NCBI GenBank assembly: GCA_027574665.1
Contig: CM050690.1
Location: forward strand, 34,380,357 to 34,444,356
DNA from: Rhynochetos jubatus
Taxonomy: Eukaryota; Chordata; Aves; Eurypygiformes; Rhynochetidae
Direction: 5' to 3'
DNA: 64,000 nt
Below, in pieces: positions 39,286 to 50,689 of this stretch. Under the pieces are notes generated by a model. The model saw only the letters and a program-made list of their open reading frames with translations, ran no database searches and was not told where the DNA came from. A program made the translations under genes and the position numbers. Position 1 is the stretch's first letter. Every line of letters starts with the position of its first letter.

Positions 39286-40355
39286 GGTACTGACAAGCCC
39301 TTAGGAACTGGGATGAATTTTAAAGATCCGAGTCCCTGGACAGACATCTCTTCTAACTCCATCAATGCCAGCAGAAACTGTTACCCTTTACATTTATGAA
39401 ATTTTTCCTCAGGTCCTTTATTTCTCAAGTTATCCATTTCGTAACAGGTATAGGCATGCTGTATGTCTGAGGGAACTGAATCCACTCACAAGTAAAGATC
39501 CGATATGGTGGTCACCTAGAGCTTTTTAAGATACTGATGATACTTTGTTAAATAAATTTAACTTGCCTCTCTTTCACAGCCTCTGTGCTTCAGGGCAAAG
39601 AAAGTATTTAAGGGAAAGTAAGATACATTAAGTCTTTCACAGAGTGGGAACCTATTCTAAAATATTCTCTTGGATGCTATTGACACAGAGAAGGGGTGCA
39701 GGGAGGCACAGGCACACTAGCTTTCATCTAGTGAGCCTGGGAAATGGAAGAAACCCAGGCCTGGGAGAGCAGGCAAAGCACAAGTTGAATGGAAACTGTA
39801 GAAGACTTTACCTGCCAGACCAGGCTGAAGGCTGAGCTTCAGTTTCCTACCCCTCCACCCCACCCCCACCCCCGCTCCCATTGTCCTTACCCAGAATAGC
39901 TAAACTTTTAAATACATTTTATTACCACACCTTTATTTCACGGCATAAGCACGTCTTTAAACCCATGTTTTCCTGGGCAGTTTGAGCTACAGTTTTACAG
40001 CAATTCTTTTGAATCTGCTGCCATCTGGCGAGCAGAAACCCAGCCGAAATGCATGGGGTTTGTGGCCAGCCATGGGGTTTTCGCTTCTAAGACATGCAGG
40101 ATTTTGTCCCGCTCTCCCTCCATGTCACGGTGCAGCTCATGGTAGGGTTTGCATGCATTTCCCCAGTAGGCTCCCAGATGTAAAGCTATAGTGGATAAAA
40201 GACCTCCCAGCCTTATGCCTTATAGCCTCTCTGGCTAGTTCCAACTCACTTCATTGCTAACACCTGGAGATTTTCATTAGATTGCTCTTCACTAATAAAT
40301 CCATATTTGAACATCTCAGTCAAAAAAATCGTGAACATCCAGGATTTTTACTGGG
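39286..40355. other. Non-coding, unique sequence
   Basis: No gene or repeat is recognised. A C-rich stretch lies at about 39848-39880. Confidence 0.5.
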
Positions 40356-40948
40356 TGTACTGGTTTTGTCTGGGACAGAATTAGTTTTATTCACAGTAGC
40401 TGGTATGGGTCTATGGTTTGGACTTGTGCTGAAAAAGCGTTGATAACACAGGGATGTTTTAGTTCCTGCTGAGCAGTGCTGACACAGAGTCAAGGCCTCT
40501 TCTGCTCCTCACCCCACCCCACCAGCGAGTGGGCTGGGGGTGCACAAGGGTTGGGAGGGGACATGGCTGGGACAGCTGACCCCAACTGCCCAAAGGGATA
40601 TTCAGACCATATGATGTCATGCTGAGCAATAAAACTAAGGGGAATGTCAGCTGGGAGAGTGAAGGGGTGGGTCGCTGCACCAGAAGGTATCTGAGCATCA
40701 GTGACAATTGAGAATAGGGTGAGCAATTGTTTTTTCTTGGCTTTTATTTTTCTCTCTCCTTGTTATTTTTTCTTCTTTTCCTTACTACTACTATTATTGT
40801 TATTCTTATTTTTAATTATTAAACTATTTTTATCTCAACCTACAAGTTTTCTCACTTTTACGCTTCTGATTCTTTCCCCCATGCCAGCAGGCTGGAGTGA
40901 GCGAGCGGCTGTGCAGTGCTTAGTTGCCAGCAGGAGTTAAACCACAAC
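40356..40948 (+). mobile_element. 5' LTR of an avian ERVL-like provirus
   Basis: It begins TGTACTGGTTTTGTCTGG and ends near GTTAAACCACAACT, matching the TGTGCTGG...CCACAACA-type bird LTR family. A U3-like part includes CTGACCCCAACTGCCCAAAGG. A poly-pyrimidine/AT-rich part (40740-40840) follows, and a late segment has GTGAGCGAGCGGCTGTGCAG. The sequence TTTGGCATCCAATGTGGGGC directly afterwards (about 40951-40970) looks like a primer-binding site, so this is a 5' LTR and not a solo LTR. Family naming is from memory of avian repeats. Confidence 0.82.
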
Positions 40949-41630
40949 TTTTTGGCATCCAATGTGGGGCACAAAGAGCTTGAGATGTTAAGATTAGACC
41001 AGAGCACATCAGAAGAGATTTATCAGTTGTAGCTTATGATGTTGATTCATCTGTTCCCTATATTAGTTTATCTGATCTATGCCATGTTCTTTTTTTTTTT
41101 TTTTTTTTTTGCTGTACATGTTGAAGATTAGTGTCGGCTTTTGCAGTTTTCTGTGCTCTGTAGTGCTTAGTGGTATTTTGCCTGGCAGATTTGTTGTTAA
41201 AAAACTGATCTTGAACTTAAACTGGTATTTGGACTCTGTACTGAAGCCATTACTGTATTTCAGGTACCATCTCATTGAGATAATTAAAAATTAGACTTCT
41301 TCCTCTGAGAGATTTTTTTTTTTTGTGGAGGAAATACAGAATGGCACCTTCACCACCTTCTTCTCTGGTGTTTTCTCCCTCATTTTCAGTATCTTCAACA
41401 TCCTTTGATAGTTAAAATACTTCCATTGGTATTTCTTAGGGATATTGTTTTGGCTTTTCTAAGGTTAGCAAGCTATTTAGGAATATGACCCAGGCCTGTG
41501 GCAGTGTAGTCATGGATGGTAAGGCATGTGGGAGAACGTGGGCAGGTATCTGGAAAACTTTTCACCTGCAACCTGCAGTGATCTGGAACTTTGTTCCTGA
41601 ACAAGTGCAGGATTCTGCTGAAATAATAGA

Positions 41631-41662
<32 letters not shown>

Positions 41663-41774
41663 TGGCTATTCCAAAGAGGCACAACTTTCTGCACTGTGCT
41701 GGGGCCTGACCAGCACCTACTGAACACTGCTCAAGATTATGCAGCACACTCAAGAAGAAGAGAGCGCCTCTGGA
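40949..41774 (+). mobile_element. ERVL-like internal leader and gag-proximal region, decayed
   Basis: This runs from the primer-binding-site-like sequence to the first CR1 insertion. Stops and frameshifts are frequent and homopolymers have inserted (T run at 41089-41110, A run at 41636-41658), so no coding capacity remains. Assignment rests on its position between the 5' LTR and the pol remnants; the right edge is approximate. Confidence 0.6.
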
Positions 41775-43436
41775 TCTGAAAATGTCCTTGTCTTCACTGG
41801 CAAGGATGCAAGCCATACCACCTGAGTTGCAGAAGGCAAGGGCAGGGACTGGGAGAATGGAAAGCTGCCCATGGTTAGAGAGGATCAGGTTCAAGAACAC
41901 CCGAGGAAGCTGAAGGTGCCCAAGTCCATGGGAACTGATGAAATACATGCGTGGATCCTGAAAGAACTAGCAGATGGCGTTGCTGAAACTCTGTCCATCA
42001 TATTCAAGAAGTCATGGCGGTCTGGTGAAATTCCCACTGACTGGAAAAGGGGAAACATAACCCCCATCTTTAAAAAGGTCAAAAAGAAGGATCCAAGGAA
42101 CTAGAGGCCAGTCAGTCTCACCTCTGTGCCTGCCAAGATCATGGAGCAGATCCTCCTGGAAACCATGCTAAGGCACATGGAGAACGAGGAGGTGATTGGT
42201 GACAGCCAACATGGCTCCAGCAATGGCAGATCGTGCCTGATGAATATGGTGGCCTTCTATGATGGGGTCATGACCTTGGTGGATAAAGGACAGGCAACCG
42301 ATGTCATCTACCTGGACTTGTGCAAAGCCCTCGACACCGTCCCACACAACACCAATGTCTCTAAACTGGAGAGGCATGGATTTGATGGATGGACCACTCA
42401 GTGGATAAAAAATGGCTTGATGGTTGCACTCAGAGAGCTCGATGTCTGAGCGAAGACCAGTGACAAGCGGTGTTCCTCAGGGGTTGCTATGGGGACCGGT
42501 GCTGTTTAACATCTTTGTCAGCTACGTGCATGGTGGGATCGAGTGCATCCTCAGCAAGTTTGCTGATGATAGCAAGCAGTGCGGTGTGGTCATCACGCTG
42601 GAGGGAAGGGATGCCATCCAGAGGGACCTGGATGGACAGGCTGGAGAGGTGGGCCTGTGCCAAACTCATGGAGTTCAACAAGGCCAGGTGCAAGGTCCTG
42701 CACAAGGGTCGGGGCAATCCCAAGCACAAGTACAGGCTGGGCAGAGAATGGATCGAAATCAGCCCTGAGGAGGATGACTTGGGGGTAACGGTGGATGAAG
42801 AGCTGGATGTGAGCCGGCAGTGTGAGCTGTCAGCCCAGAAAGCCAATTGTATCCTGGGCTGTGTCCAGAGAATAGTGCCTAGCAGGTGGAGGAAGGGGAT
42901 TCTCCTCCTCTGCTCTGGTGAGACCCCACCTGGAGTTCTGCGTCCAGATCTGGCATCCCAAACATCAGAAAGACAGACCAGTTGGAGTGAGTCCAGAGGA
43001 GGCCACGAAGATGCTCAGAGGGCTGGAGCACCCCTGCTATGAAGAAAGGCTGAGAGAATTGGGCTTGTTCAGCCTGGAGAAGAGAAAGGTCTGGGGAGAC
43101 CTTATAGCACCTTCCAGTACCTGAAGGGGCCTACGGAAAAGCTGGAGGTGGACTTTTTACAAGGGCTGTAGTGACAGGACAAGGGGTAACAGTTTTAAAC
43201 TGAAAGTGGAGAGATTAACATTAGATATCAGGAAGAAGTTCTTCCCAGAGAGGGTGGTGAGGCACTGGCACAGGTTGCCCAGAGAAGCTGTGGATGCCCC
43301 ATCCCTGGCAGTGTTCAAGGCCAGGCTGGATGAGGCTTTGAGCAACCTGGTCTAGTGGAGGGTGTCCCTGCCCATGGCAGGGGGGTTTGAACTAAAAGAT
43401 CTTTAAGGTCCCTTCCAACCCTAACCATTCTATGAT
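41775..43436 (+). mobile_element. CR1 LINE, 5'-truncated (reverse transcriptase to 3' end), inserted in the ERV
   Basis: The + strand encodes, in pieces, the CR1 ORF2 reverse transcriptase: KSMGTDEIHAWILKELADG, then a TAG stop at 42102, then [17 protein letters not shown]. The catalytic-site FADD stands at about 42559-42570, preceded by [10 protein letters not shown]. The C-terminal [20 protein letters not shown] block and the 3' UTR with GGGTGTCCCTGCCCATGGCA follow, ending at CCATTCTATGAT. Several frameshifts (near 42430, 42650 and 42920) break the frame. The 5' 400 bp nearly equals the inverse of 43577-43977 (see findings). Confidence 0.92.
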
Positions 43437-45360
43437 GTGGTGTGGGACAGCATCAAACACTTTGCACAACACTTTGCACAGGTACATGACATTGGTTGCT
43501 CTTCCTTTATCCACCAAGGCTGTAACCCCATTGCAGAAGGCCACCAAATTTGTCAGGCATGATCTGTCCTGAGTGAAGCCATGTTGGCTGTCACCAATCA
43601 CCTCCTCGTTTTCCATTTGCCTTAGCATGGTTTCCAGGAGGATCTGCTCCATGATCTTGGCAGGCACAGAGGTGAGACTGACTGGCCTCTAGTTCCTTGG
43701 ATCCTTCTTTTTGACCTTTTTAAAGATGGGGGTTATGTTTCCCCTTTTCCAGTCAGTGGGAATTTCACCAGACCGCCATGACTTCTTGAATATGATGGAC
43801 AGAGTTTTAGCAACGCCATCTGCTAGTTCTTTCAGGATCCATGCATGTATTTCATCAGTTCCCATGGACTTGGGCACCTTCAGCTTCCTCGGGTGTTCTT
43901 GAACCTGATCCTCTCTAACCGTGGGCAGCTTTCCATTCTCCCAGTCCCTGCCCTTGCCTTCTGCAACTCAGGTGGTATGACTTGTCAGCCTGTCAGTGAA
44001 GACTGAGTCAAAATCATTGAGCATCTCGGCCTTCTCCATGTCCTGAGAAATCAGCACTCCCGTTTGCTTCCAAGAGGGCCCACATGTTCCCTGATCTTCT
44101 TTTTGTTGCCTACATACCTATAGAAACCCTTCTTGCTGCTCTTGAGGTCCCTGGCCAGGTTTAATCCTATCAAGGCTTTAGCTTTGCTAACCTGATCCCT
44201 GACTTCTTGGATAACTTCCCTGTAATCCTCCCAGGCTCCCTGTCCCTGCTTCCACCCTCCGTAGGCTTCCTTTTTGTACCTCAGTTTGTCCAGGAGCTGT
44301 GTGTTCATCCACGCAGGCCTCCTTGTGTTTTTACCTGACTTTCTCTTCATTGGGATGCACAGCTCCTGAGCTTGGAGGAGAAGGCCCTTGAGTACTCGCC
44401 AGCTTTCTTGGGCCCCTCTTCCCTCCAGGGCTTCATCTGATGGGACTCTGCCACTCAGTTCCCTGAAGAGGCCAAGGTCTGCTCTCTTGAAGTCATAGAA
44501 TAATAGAATCACAGAACGGTTTGTGTTGGAAGGGACCTTAAAGATCATCTAGTTCCAACCCCCCTGCCATGGGCAGGGACACCCTCCATTAGACCAGGTT
44601 GCTCAAAGCCTCATCCAGGCTGGCCTTGAACACTGCCAGGGATGGGGCATCCACAGCTTCTCTGGGCAACCTGTTCCAGTGCCTCACCACCCTCGCTGGG
44701 AAGAACTTCTTCTGTTTTCTAATCTAAAACTCTTCACTCTCAATTTAAACCAGTTACCTTTTGTCCTATTACTACATGCTCTTAAGCCCAGGGTGGCGAG
44801 CTTGCTGCGCACCCTCCTTGCTCCGTAAGGATCTCAGATGCTGCTATTTCATGATACTGCATCCAAGGCTGCTCTTGAGTTTCACATTCCCCAACAGCAC
44901 CTCCCTGTTGGTGAGAACAAGGTCCAGCACAGCATCCCTCCTCATCGGCTCCTCTGTCACTTGGAGAAGGAAGTTGTCATCGATGCATTCCAGGAACCTC
45001 CTGGCTTGCTTTGCCCTGCTGTGTTGTCCCTTCAGAAGATATCAGGGTGGCTGAAGTCCCCCATGAGGATCAGGGCTTGTGACCGTGAGGCTGCTGCCAT
45101 TGGTCTGTAGAGGGCCTCATCCACTCGTTTGTCCTGGCCAGGTGGCCTGTAGCAAACTCCCACTACAGGATCCTCTCTCCCTGCCCTCCCTTTATTGCTG
45201 ACCCACAAGCTCTTGGTCAGCCCCTCATCCATCCCCAGGTGGAGCTCCATACACTCCAGCTGGTCTCTGACATAGACAGCAACAACGATCCCTTTGGCAG
45301 CAGAGTGCAGGCCACAGTTTGCTTTCACTTGGAGGGGTTTCCAGCACACCTGGAGTCGAC
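43437..45360 (-). mobile_element. CR1 LINE, endonuclease to reverse transcriptase, opposite orientation
   Basis: Read on the minus strand it starts in the CR1 ORF2 endonuclease: VVAVYVRDQLECMELHLGMD, VVGVCYRPPGQ, then SQALILMGDFSHPDI at 45032-45075. It continues through the linker ([32 protein letters not shown], 44051-44548) into the reverse transcriptase (KSMGTDEIHAWILKELADG, 43689-43877, with the same TAG stop at 43691). It stops abruptly at 43437 against the tail of the + strand CR1. Its 3' half is missing. A separate CR1 tail sits inside it at 44497-44765. The upper edge near 45360 is where ERV reverse transcriptase sequence begins. Confidence 0.88.
44497..44765 (-). mobile_element. CR1 LINE 3' tail nested inside another CR1
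   Basis: The antisense tail CATAGAATAATAGAATCACA, then GGTTTGTGTTGGAAGGGACC and the CCTGCCATGGGCAGGGACAC block, splits the minus-strand CR1 between its endonuclease and linker regions. It must be younger than its host copy. Confidence 0.88.
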
Positions 45361-46222
45361 TGCCCCGGGGATAGAAGCACAGCCCTACCATTTGCCATGG
45401 ACTGATCCAGACCGCACTGGAATAGGATGCAGCTCTGCAACACCTGCAACACATTGATGACATTGTGTGGGGCAACAGAGTGAAGGAAGTGTCTGAGAAG
45501 GGGAGAAGAAACCAGGTTCTTTGGAAAGCTGGTTTTGCTATGAAGCAAAGTAAGGTCAAAGGACCTCCACGGGAGATCAAGTGTTTAGAAATAAAATGGC
45601 AAGATGGGTATCATTATCCCCCAATGGATGTGATCGACAAAATAATAGCTATGTCTCCACCAGCTAACAAAAAATAACCACAAGCTTCCCTAGGTGTTCT
45701 CAGTTTTTGAAGAATGGATATTCCAGGTCATAGTCTGATCATAAACCCTCTCTATTGAGTGACCTGGAAGAATGACTTTGAATGGAGCCCTGAGCGAATG
45801 GAGCCCTGAGCGAATGGAGCCCTGAGCCTTTGAACAAATTAAACGGGAGATAGATCATGAAGTAGCCCTTGGGCCAGCCCGACAGGACAAGTTGTGAAAA
45901 ATGTTCTCTACGTCTCAAGCCAGGGATAACAACCACACCTGGACACTCTAGCAGAAAGCACCTTCAGAGACTTGAGGTTTACCCTTAGGAGACGGTGATA
46001 GAGGGGATCTGAAGCCTGTTACACTCCAACTGAAAAAGAAATATTAGCAGCATATGAAGGAGTTCAAGCCACTTCAGATGTGGATGGTACTGAAGCACAG
46101 CTCCTCCTGACACCCTGATTGCCTGTTCAGGGCTGGATGTTCAAAGGGAGGGTCCCCTATACACATCATGCAACTAATGCCACCTGGAGTAAGTGGGTCA
46201 AACGGATCACACAGCTGGCTTG
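45361..46222 (+). mobile_element. ERVL-like pol remnant (reverse transcriptase end and RNase H start)
   Basis: The + frame around 45361-45677 has HSPTICHGLIQTALE, then a reverse-transcriptase active-site segment at 45450-45461 in which the usual aromatic residue before I-D-D is His. A segment with VKGPPREIKCLEIKWQDG follows. At 46020-46222 a frame with TPTEKEILAAYEGVQA and GWMFKGRVPYTHHATNATW marks the polymerase/RNase H connection. Stops (for example in the segment before 45450 and near 45895-46020) and a 16-bp triplication at 45780-45827 break it. No functional protein can be made. Confidence 0.75.
45780..45827 (+). repeat. 16-bp tandem repeat, 3 units
   Basis: GAATGGAGCCCTGAGC occurs three times in a row (45780, 45796, 45812). 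The unit is not a multiple of three, so the two extra copies shift the frame of the pol remnant. Confidence 0.95.
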
Positions 46223-46915
46223 AAAGGGAAAGGACCTTGGAGTCCTGGTGGACAACAGGATGACCATGAGCCCACAGTGTGCCCTTGCAGCCAAGAAGGC
46301 CAATGGCATCCTGGGATGCATTAAGGAGAGTGTGGCCAGCAGGTCAAGGGGAGTTATCCTCCTCCTCTACTCTGCCCTGGTGAGGCCTCCCCTGGAGTGC
46401 TGTGTCCAGTTCTGGGCTCCTCAGCTCCAGAAGGACAAGGAGCTACTGCAGAGGGCCCAGCGCAGGGCCACTAAGATGATGAAGGGCCTGGAGCACCTTC
46501 CATCTGAGGAAAGGCTGAGAGAGCTGGGGCTGTTTTCCTTGGAGAAGAGGAGGCTGAGGGGGGTCTTATCAATGCTTATCAATATCTCAAGGGTGGGTGT
46601 CAGGAGGGTGGGGCCAGGCTCATCTCAGTGGTGTCCAGTGACAGGACTGGGGGCAATGGCCACCAACTGGGAAACAGAAGGTTCAACCTGAACGTGAGGA
46701 AACCCTTCTTCCCTGTGAGGATGACAGAGCCCTGGGACAGGCTGCCCAGGGAGGTGGGGGAGTCTCCTTCCCTGGACACTTTCCAAAGCCACCTGGCCTT
46801 GTTCCTGTGTGATCTGCTCTAGGGGATCCTGCTCTGGCAGGGGGGTTGGACTAGATGATCTCTAGAGGTCCCTTCCAACCCCTAACACTCCATGAATCTG
46901 TGTGAATCTGTGAAA
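46223..46915 (+). mobile_element. CR1 LINE 3' end, (GTGAATCT)-tailed subfamily
   Basis: This encodes the ORF2 C-terminus ([59 protein letters not shown]; 46248-46691, then frame-shifted to [20 protein letters not shown]). The 3' UTR has CTAGATGATCTCTAGAGGTC and the tail ATGAATCTGTGTGAATCTGTG. It inserted into the ERV pol region. The open frame of 147 codons suggests it is younger than its host. Confidence 0.9.
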
Positions 46916-47034
46916 AGCAAGTCTAATGGTGACATGGCACTCCTGAAGTAATTGAATCACACAGTGGGATTGATTTCCAAACCCACTTCATGAACACCTG
47001 GGCCAAGGACCATGCGACTGACCAAGTGTATCAC
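46916..47034 (+). mobile_element. ERVL-like integrase sliver
   Basis: This piece lies between two CR1 insertions. The words [15 protein letters not shown], readable with one frame change at about 46990-47035, fit the integrase core of this ERV class. It is too short and broken for function. Confidence 0.5.
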
Positions 47035-47506
47035 GCTTGATGCAAATCCAGAGGAGGGCCACAAAGATGCTCAGAGGGCTGGAGCACATCTCCTGTGAAG
47101 AAAGGCTGAGAGAGTTGGGCTTGTTCAGCCTGGAGAAGAGAAGGCTCCAGGGAGACCTTATAGCACCTTCCAGTACCTGAAGGGGCCTACAAGGAAGCTG
47201 GGGTGGACTCCTTACAAGAGCCTGTGGTGCCATGACAAGGGGTAACAGGTTTAAACTGAAAGTGGGGAGATTTAGATTAGACATCAGGAAGAAATTCCTC
47301 ACGGAGAGGGTGGTGAAGCACTGGAACAGGTTGCCCAGAGAAGCTGTGGGTGCCCCAACCCTGGCAGTGTTCAAGGCCAGGCTGGATGAGGCTGTGAGCA
47401 ACCTGGTCTAGTGGAGGGTGTCCCTGCCCATGGCAGGGGGGTTGGAACTAGATGATCTTTAAGGTCCCTTCCAACCTAAACCATTCTATGACTGATTCTA
47501 TGTACC
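47035..47506 (+). mobile_element. CR1 LINE 3' tail
   Basis: This is the CR1 ORF2 C-terminal region and 3' UTR (AGGCTGAGAGAGTTGGGCTT; GGTGTCCCTGCCCATGGCAG), ending ACCATTCTATGACTGATTCT. It is a separate insertion from the copy at 46223-46915, because its tail has the ATTCTATG type. Confidence 0.9.
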
Positions 47507-48395
47507 AGCCTCCAGTAAAGTTGAATGATACAATGGACTTAAAAAATTACACTGAGAACAATGGGTGCTGGGACATTCAAGCATTGGGATACACATCCAG
47601 GAGAAAGCCATTGGCTAGCTAACACTAGAGAATTTGCCCCATTCCTGCCCAGTCAAAACCCCTGTGCACTCTGAAAGGAGATAAAGCCCCTCTCATACGT
47701 ATAAGGAACTGGCTGGGAAAAACAGTCTGGGTTATTCCTTCCTCAGGAAAGGGCATTGCTTTTCTCAGGAACCTGGATTCACCTGGGGGGTAATGAGGAA
47801 GAATGGGGAAGTCTGATGCACACCTCAAGGTGATTTAATATTGAGTGAAAATAATCCATGATTTGAGTTATATTACAGAGGTGTTGGATGATGCTGTATG
47901 TCACCACTGCTGTGGCTCCTATATATCAAAGGTATTACAGCAGGAACCTCTCACTGCTAGGCAAGCTAAAGTCAAGAGGAAGAATTTCAAATTGCAATGT
48001 TAAAACTTATGTCCTAGGCCAAAGAGACCACGGTTGGAGAATGTAACGGATATACCTTTAAATTGTTGTAACCCACAATGTGAGTTGCATGTTACAGGAA
48101 ACAGTGCAGCAGAAACCACCTGAACCAATGAAGGATGAACCTCACAAGTGCATCAGTGACCTAACTTGAACTGGTCTGAGTGCCCAGTAACTCCACACAA
48201 CAAACCACCTCTCCTGTCATATGTGGATACCATAAAAGATGAAGCCCAAAGTCATGGACCAAATTAACTCAAGGATATAGACATTTATGGACATTTCACA
48301 AACATTTTAAGGGGAAAAGGACGGTTAATCAGGTTCTATTGCAATAGGGTGGGACCTGAACATGACATAAATGGCAAGGAACAAGGGGTTGAGAA
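47507..48395 (+). mobile_element. ERVL-like integrase C-terminal remnant and 3' internal region
   Basis: After the CR1 tail the sequence resumes with remnants of the integrase end (around 47640-47840, including a GNWLGKTVWVIPSSGK-like stretch with substitutions). It then becomes non-coding up to the 3' LTR. Many stops are present and no env-like frame is visible. Confidence 0.55.
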
Positions 48396-48611
48396 TGTGC
48401 TGGCTTTGGCTGGGATACAGTTAAATTTCTTCATGGTACCTAGTATGGGGCTATGTTTTGGATTTTTGTTGAAAACAGTGTTGATGATAGCACAGGGATG
48501 GTTTAGTAACTTCTGAGCAGTGCTTACACAGAGTTGAGGTCTTTTGTGCTTCTCACAAAACACTATCAGTGAGTAGGCTGGGGCTGCACAAAAAGTTAGG
48601 AGGGGACACAA
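48396..48611 (+). mobile_element. 3' LTR of the ERVL-like provirus, truncated
   Basis: It starts TGTGCTGGCTTTGGCTGGG and follows the 5' LTR at 40356 closely for about 215 bp (ATGGGGCTATG, GAAAACAGTGTTGAT, GGCTGCACAAAAAGTTAGG). It is then cut off at GGGGACACAACA. The distal two thirds of the LTR are deleted. Confidence 0.85.
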
Positions 48612-50689
48612 CACTGTGCCAAGTTCTTTTCAGGTGTAAATGCATCAGCTTCATTGTCTGTAGGAAAACCTCACCCACCATAACATATCTGGCAGACAGG
48701 TTTTCTGACTTACCTGGAAGTGGTGTAATCTTCCACTGATGCAGAGGAGCAGTCACATTTTCAGTACTTCTTAGCAGCTTTTCAAGCTGGAGAGTGTCGC
48801 AACAGTGAAATGCTGAGGTGACAAAGACAGCAGATATGGGGTGAGGCTCCAAGAGACTGAGTCACCGTCAAAACAGGCACTCCACCTCTGCTTTCTACCA
48901 CTCCTGTGACTGGGCAATCCCATCCCCATGAGCACCAGTATGGCAGGGTTTTGGTCCCGAGTTGGCCCAGTTCATCTCACAAAACCACGGAGAATCTCAA
49001 TCTTTTTTTTTCCTGGTGGGCAAGCTTTTCTAGAGGAATGCAGTATTTGTTCTACAGCATACACACACAGAGAACTATTTAAAAAATGTAACGAGTACTT
49101 GTTTGAGTTAAGTACATGTAGTTACAGAGAAACCGGAAATCTAATGGCTTGCTTAGGCTGGAGCAAAATGTCTGTGGCAGATAGAAGACCAGCACTTGAG
49201 AAATTCCAGAGATTACATCTCTTCAGAAATAAAATATGATTCTGTGACGCCCAGTACTTTGATGTGTTAAGTTCAGTCTTACCATTTATATGTATCTGGC
49301 TCATCTTACTCGATTTACTGAGTTGTACTTTTTAAATGTTTCTCAATTTCTCTCTCATGTTTTCTTCTATTCCAGATAAATTTAGGAAGATCTGCTAGTT
49401 CTCTTTCCAATTTTAGTATATTTGTATTCAGTATGCTAAGTTTACTTTTTCTCACAAAAGCTGACTAATCGTATCTTCATGCTACCTGTTCAGAAAAAAA
49501 AAAATGTCAGCTAATCAAAGTTTGGGTCTTCCAAGTATTATATGCATTCAGGACATAGGACCTTTTAAGCTCACTTCCTCTTGTATGCCTGATCATAGAA
49601 AATGTGCGTATTTGATTATACAATTATTCCTCTAATTGAAATCTAAATTCAAATCTACGACCTTCATAAAAACAACAGGAATTCTAGTTTCATAAAAATG
49701 GCAGGAACTTGACACAATCTGGCACAGGTGCGCTAGTGATGAGCTCCCCTAAGACCAAATATTGTTTGACCCACTGCAGTCAATATGGCATGAATGTGCC
49801 GAGCTGGCAGCCACTCAATTTTACAGAAGATGGAGGCAAGACAGGGCTCAGAAACATTCCTGTGTTTGGCATTGCTCACTGCAATGTTTTTGGTAAGTTC
49901 ATCTATCCTTCCACGCCAGGCCCTCTCCAGAAAGCATCTTGCCATAAGAATTTTGGTAACTTCCAAGTGCTGATGCAAACTACTAGGCAATAGAGCTGTA
50001 ACGCCCTGTCTTTGGAAGGTACCGTAAGTAATTTTGGGAAGTCTCTACTATTTACCTCCCTTCAAAATCTGTATACTTGTACGAATTTTGGTAAGGAAGT
50101 CTGGACTGGAACGGGAAGGTGAATTCTCAAGAGGACCATCTCACGAGGCGGGCTAAGAGCACCTCTATTCCATAAATATGGATGCAAAACAGCGGAGGGA
50201 AGAGACCCTCCCTACTAGGCAGTAATTAGGTAACGAAGAGGACACGTGGGAACAGGGGGAAGCTGTAAGAGGAAAAGGCTGAGAAAGTGCAAGCAGTATT
50301 CACAAAACATCACCTAATTCAGTGAGAAGGGCAATTTAGTGATATGGGAAGTAGAAGTTCTTCTTCTACAGGAAACCAGGTATGTCCACCTCCCCACCTG
50401 CCCCGTGTTTCCCCACCTCCTGTGATTTTTGTTTCAGTTTCTCGTAACTTGCACTGAACATTCGCTACTGGGGCTGGGGCCATTAGTTGGACCAGACAGG
50501 CAGGCCCCGTGGGGTTGGCTTTGCCTCCCCAAGGATGAGCTGAAGGCGTTATGTCCAGGGCCTGCTTCGCCGGTACCGACCCGCTCCTGTGACAGCTCGC
50601 GCCAATCCATTTAATTTCCCACTGCATTCCCACGAAGACGATCGCAGCGCACGCGTTGCACCTCTTTTAATTTAGCGAGGTTTCACGTT
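48612..50689. other. Non-coding flank upstream of TUT7
   Basis: No gene or repeat family is recognised. GC content rises from about 50450 towards the CpG island. A CCAAT box in good context (GCGCCAATCC, about 50599-50608) is the most promoter-like motif here. Confidence 0.5.

Noticed and set aside
41775..45360. Twin-primed single CR1 insertion as the explanation for the inverted pair
   Set aside because: Twin priming inverts a 5' segment with little overlap. Here the arms overlap by more than 500 bp and differ by about 20% outside the near-identical tract.
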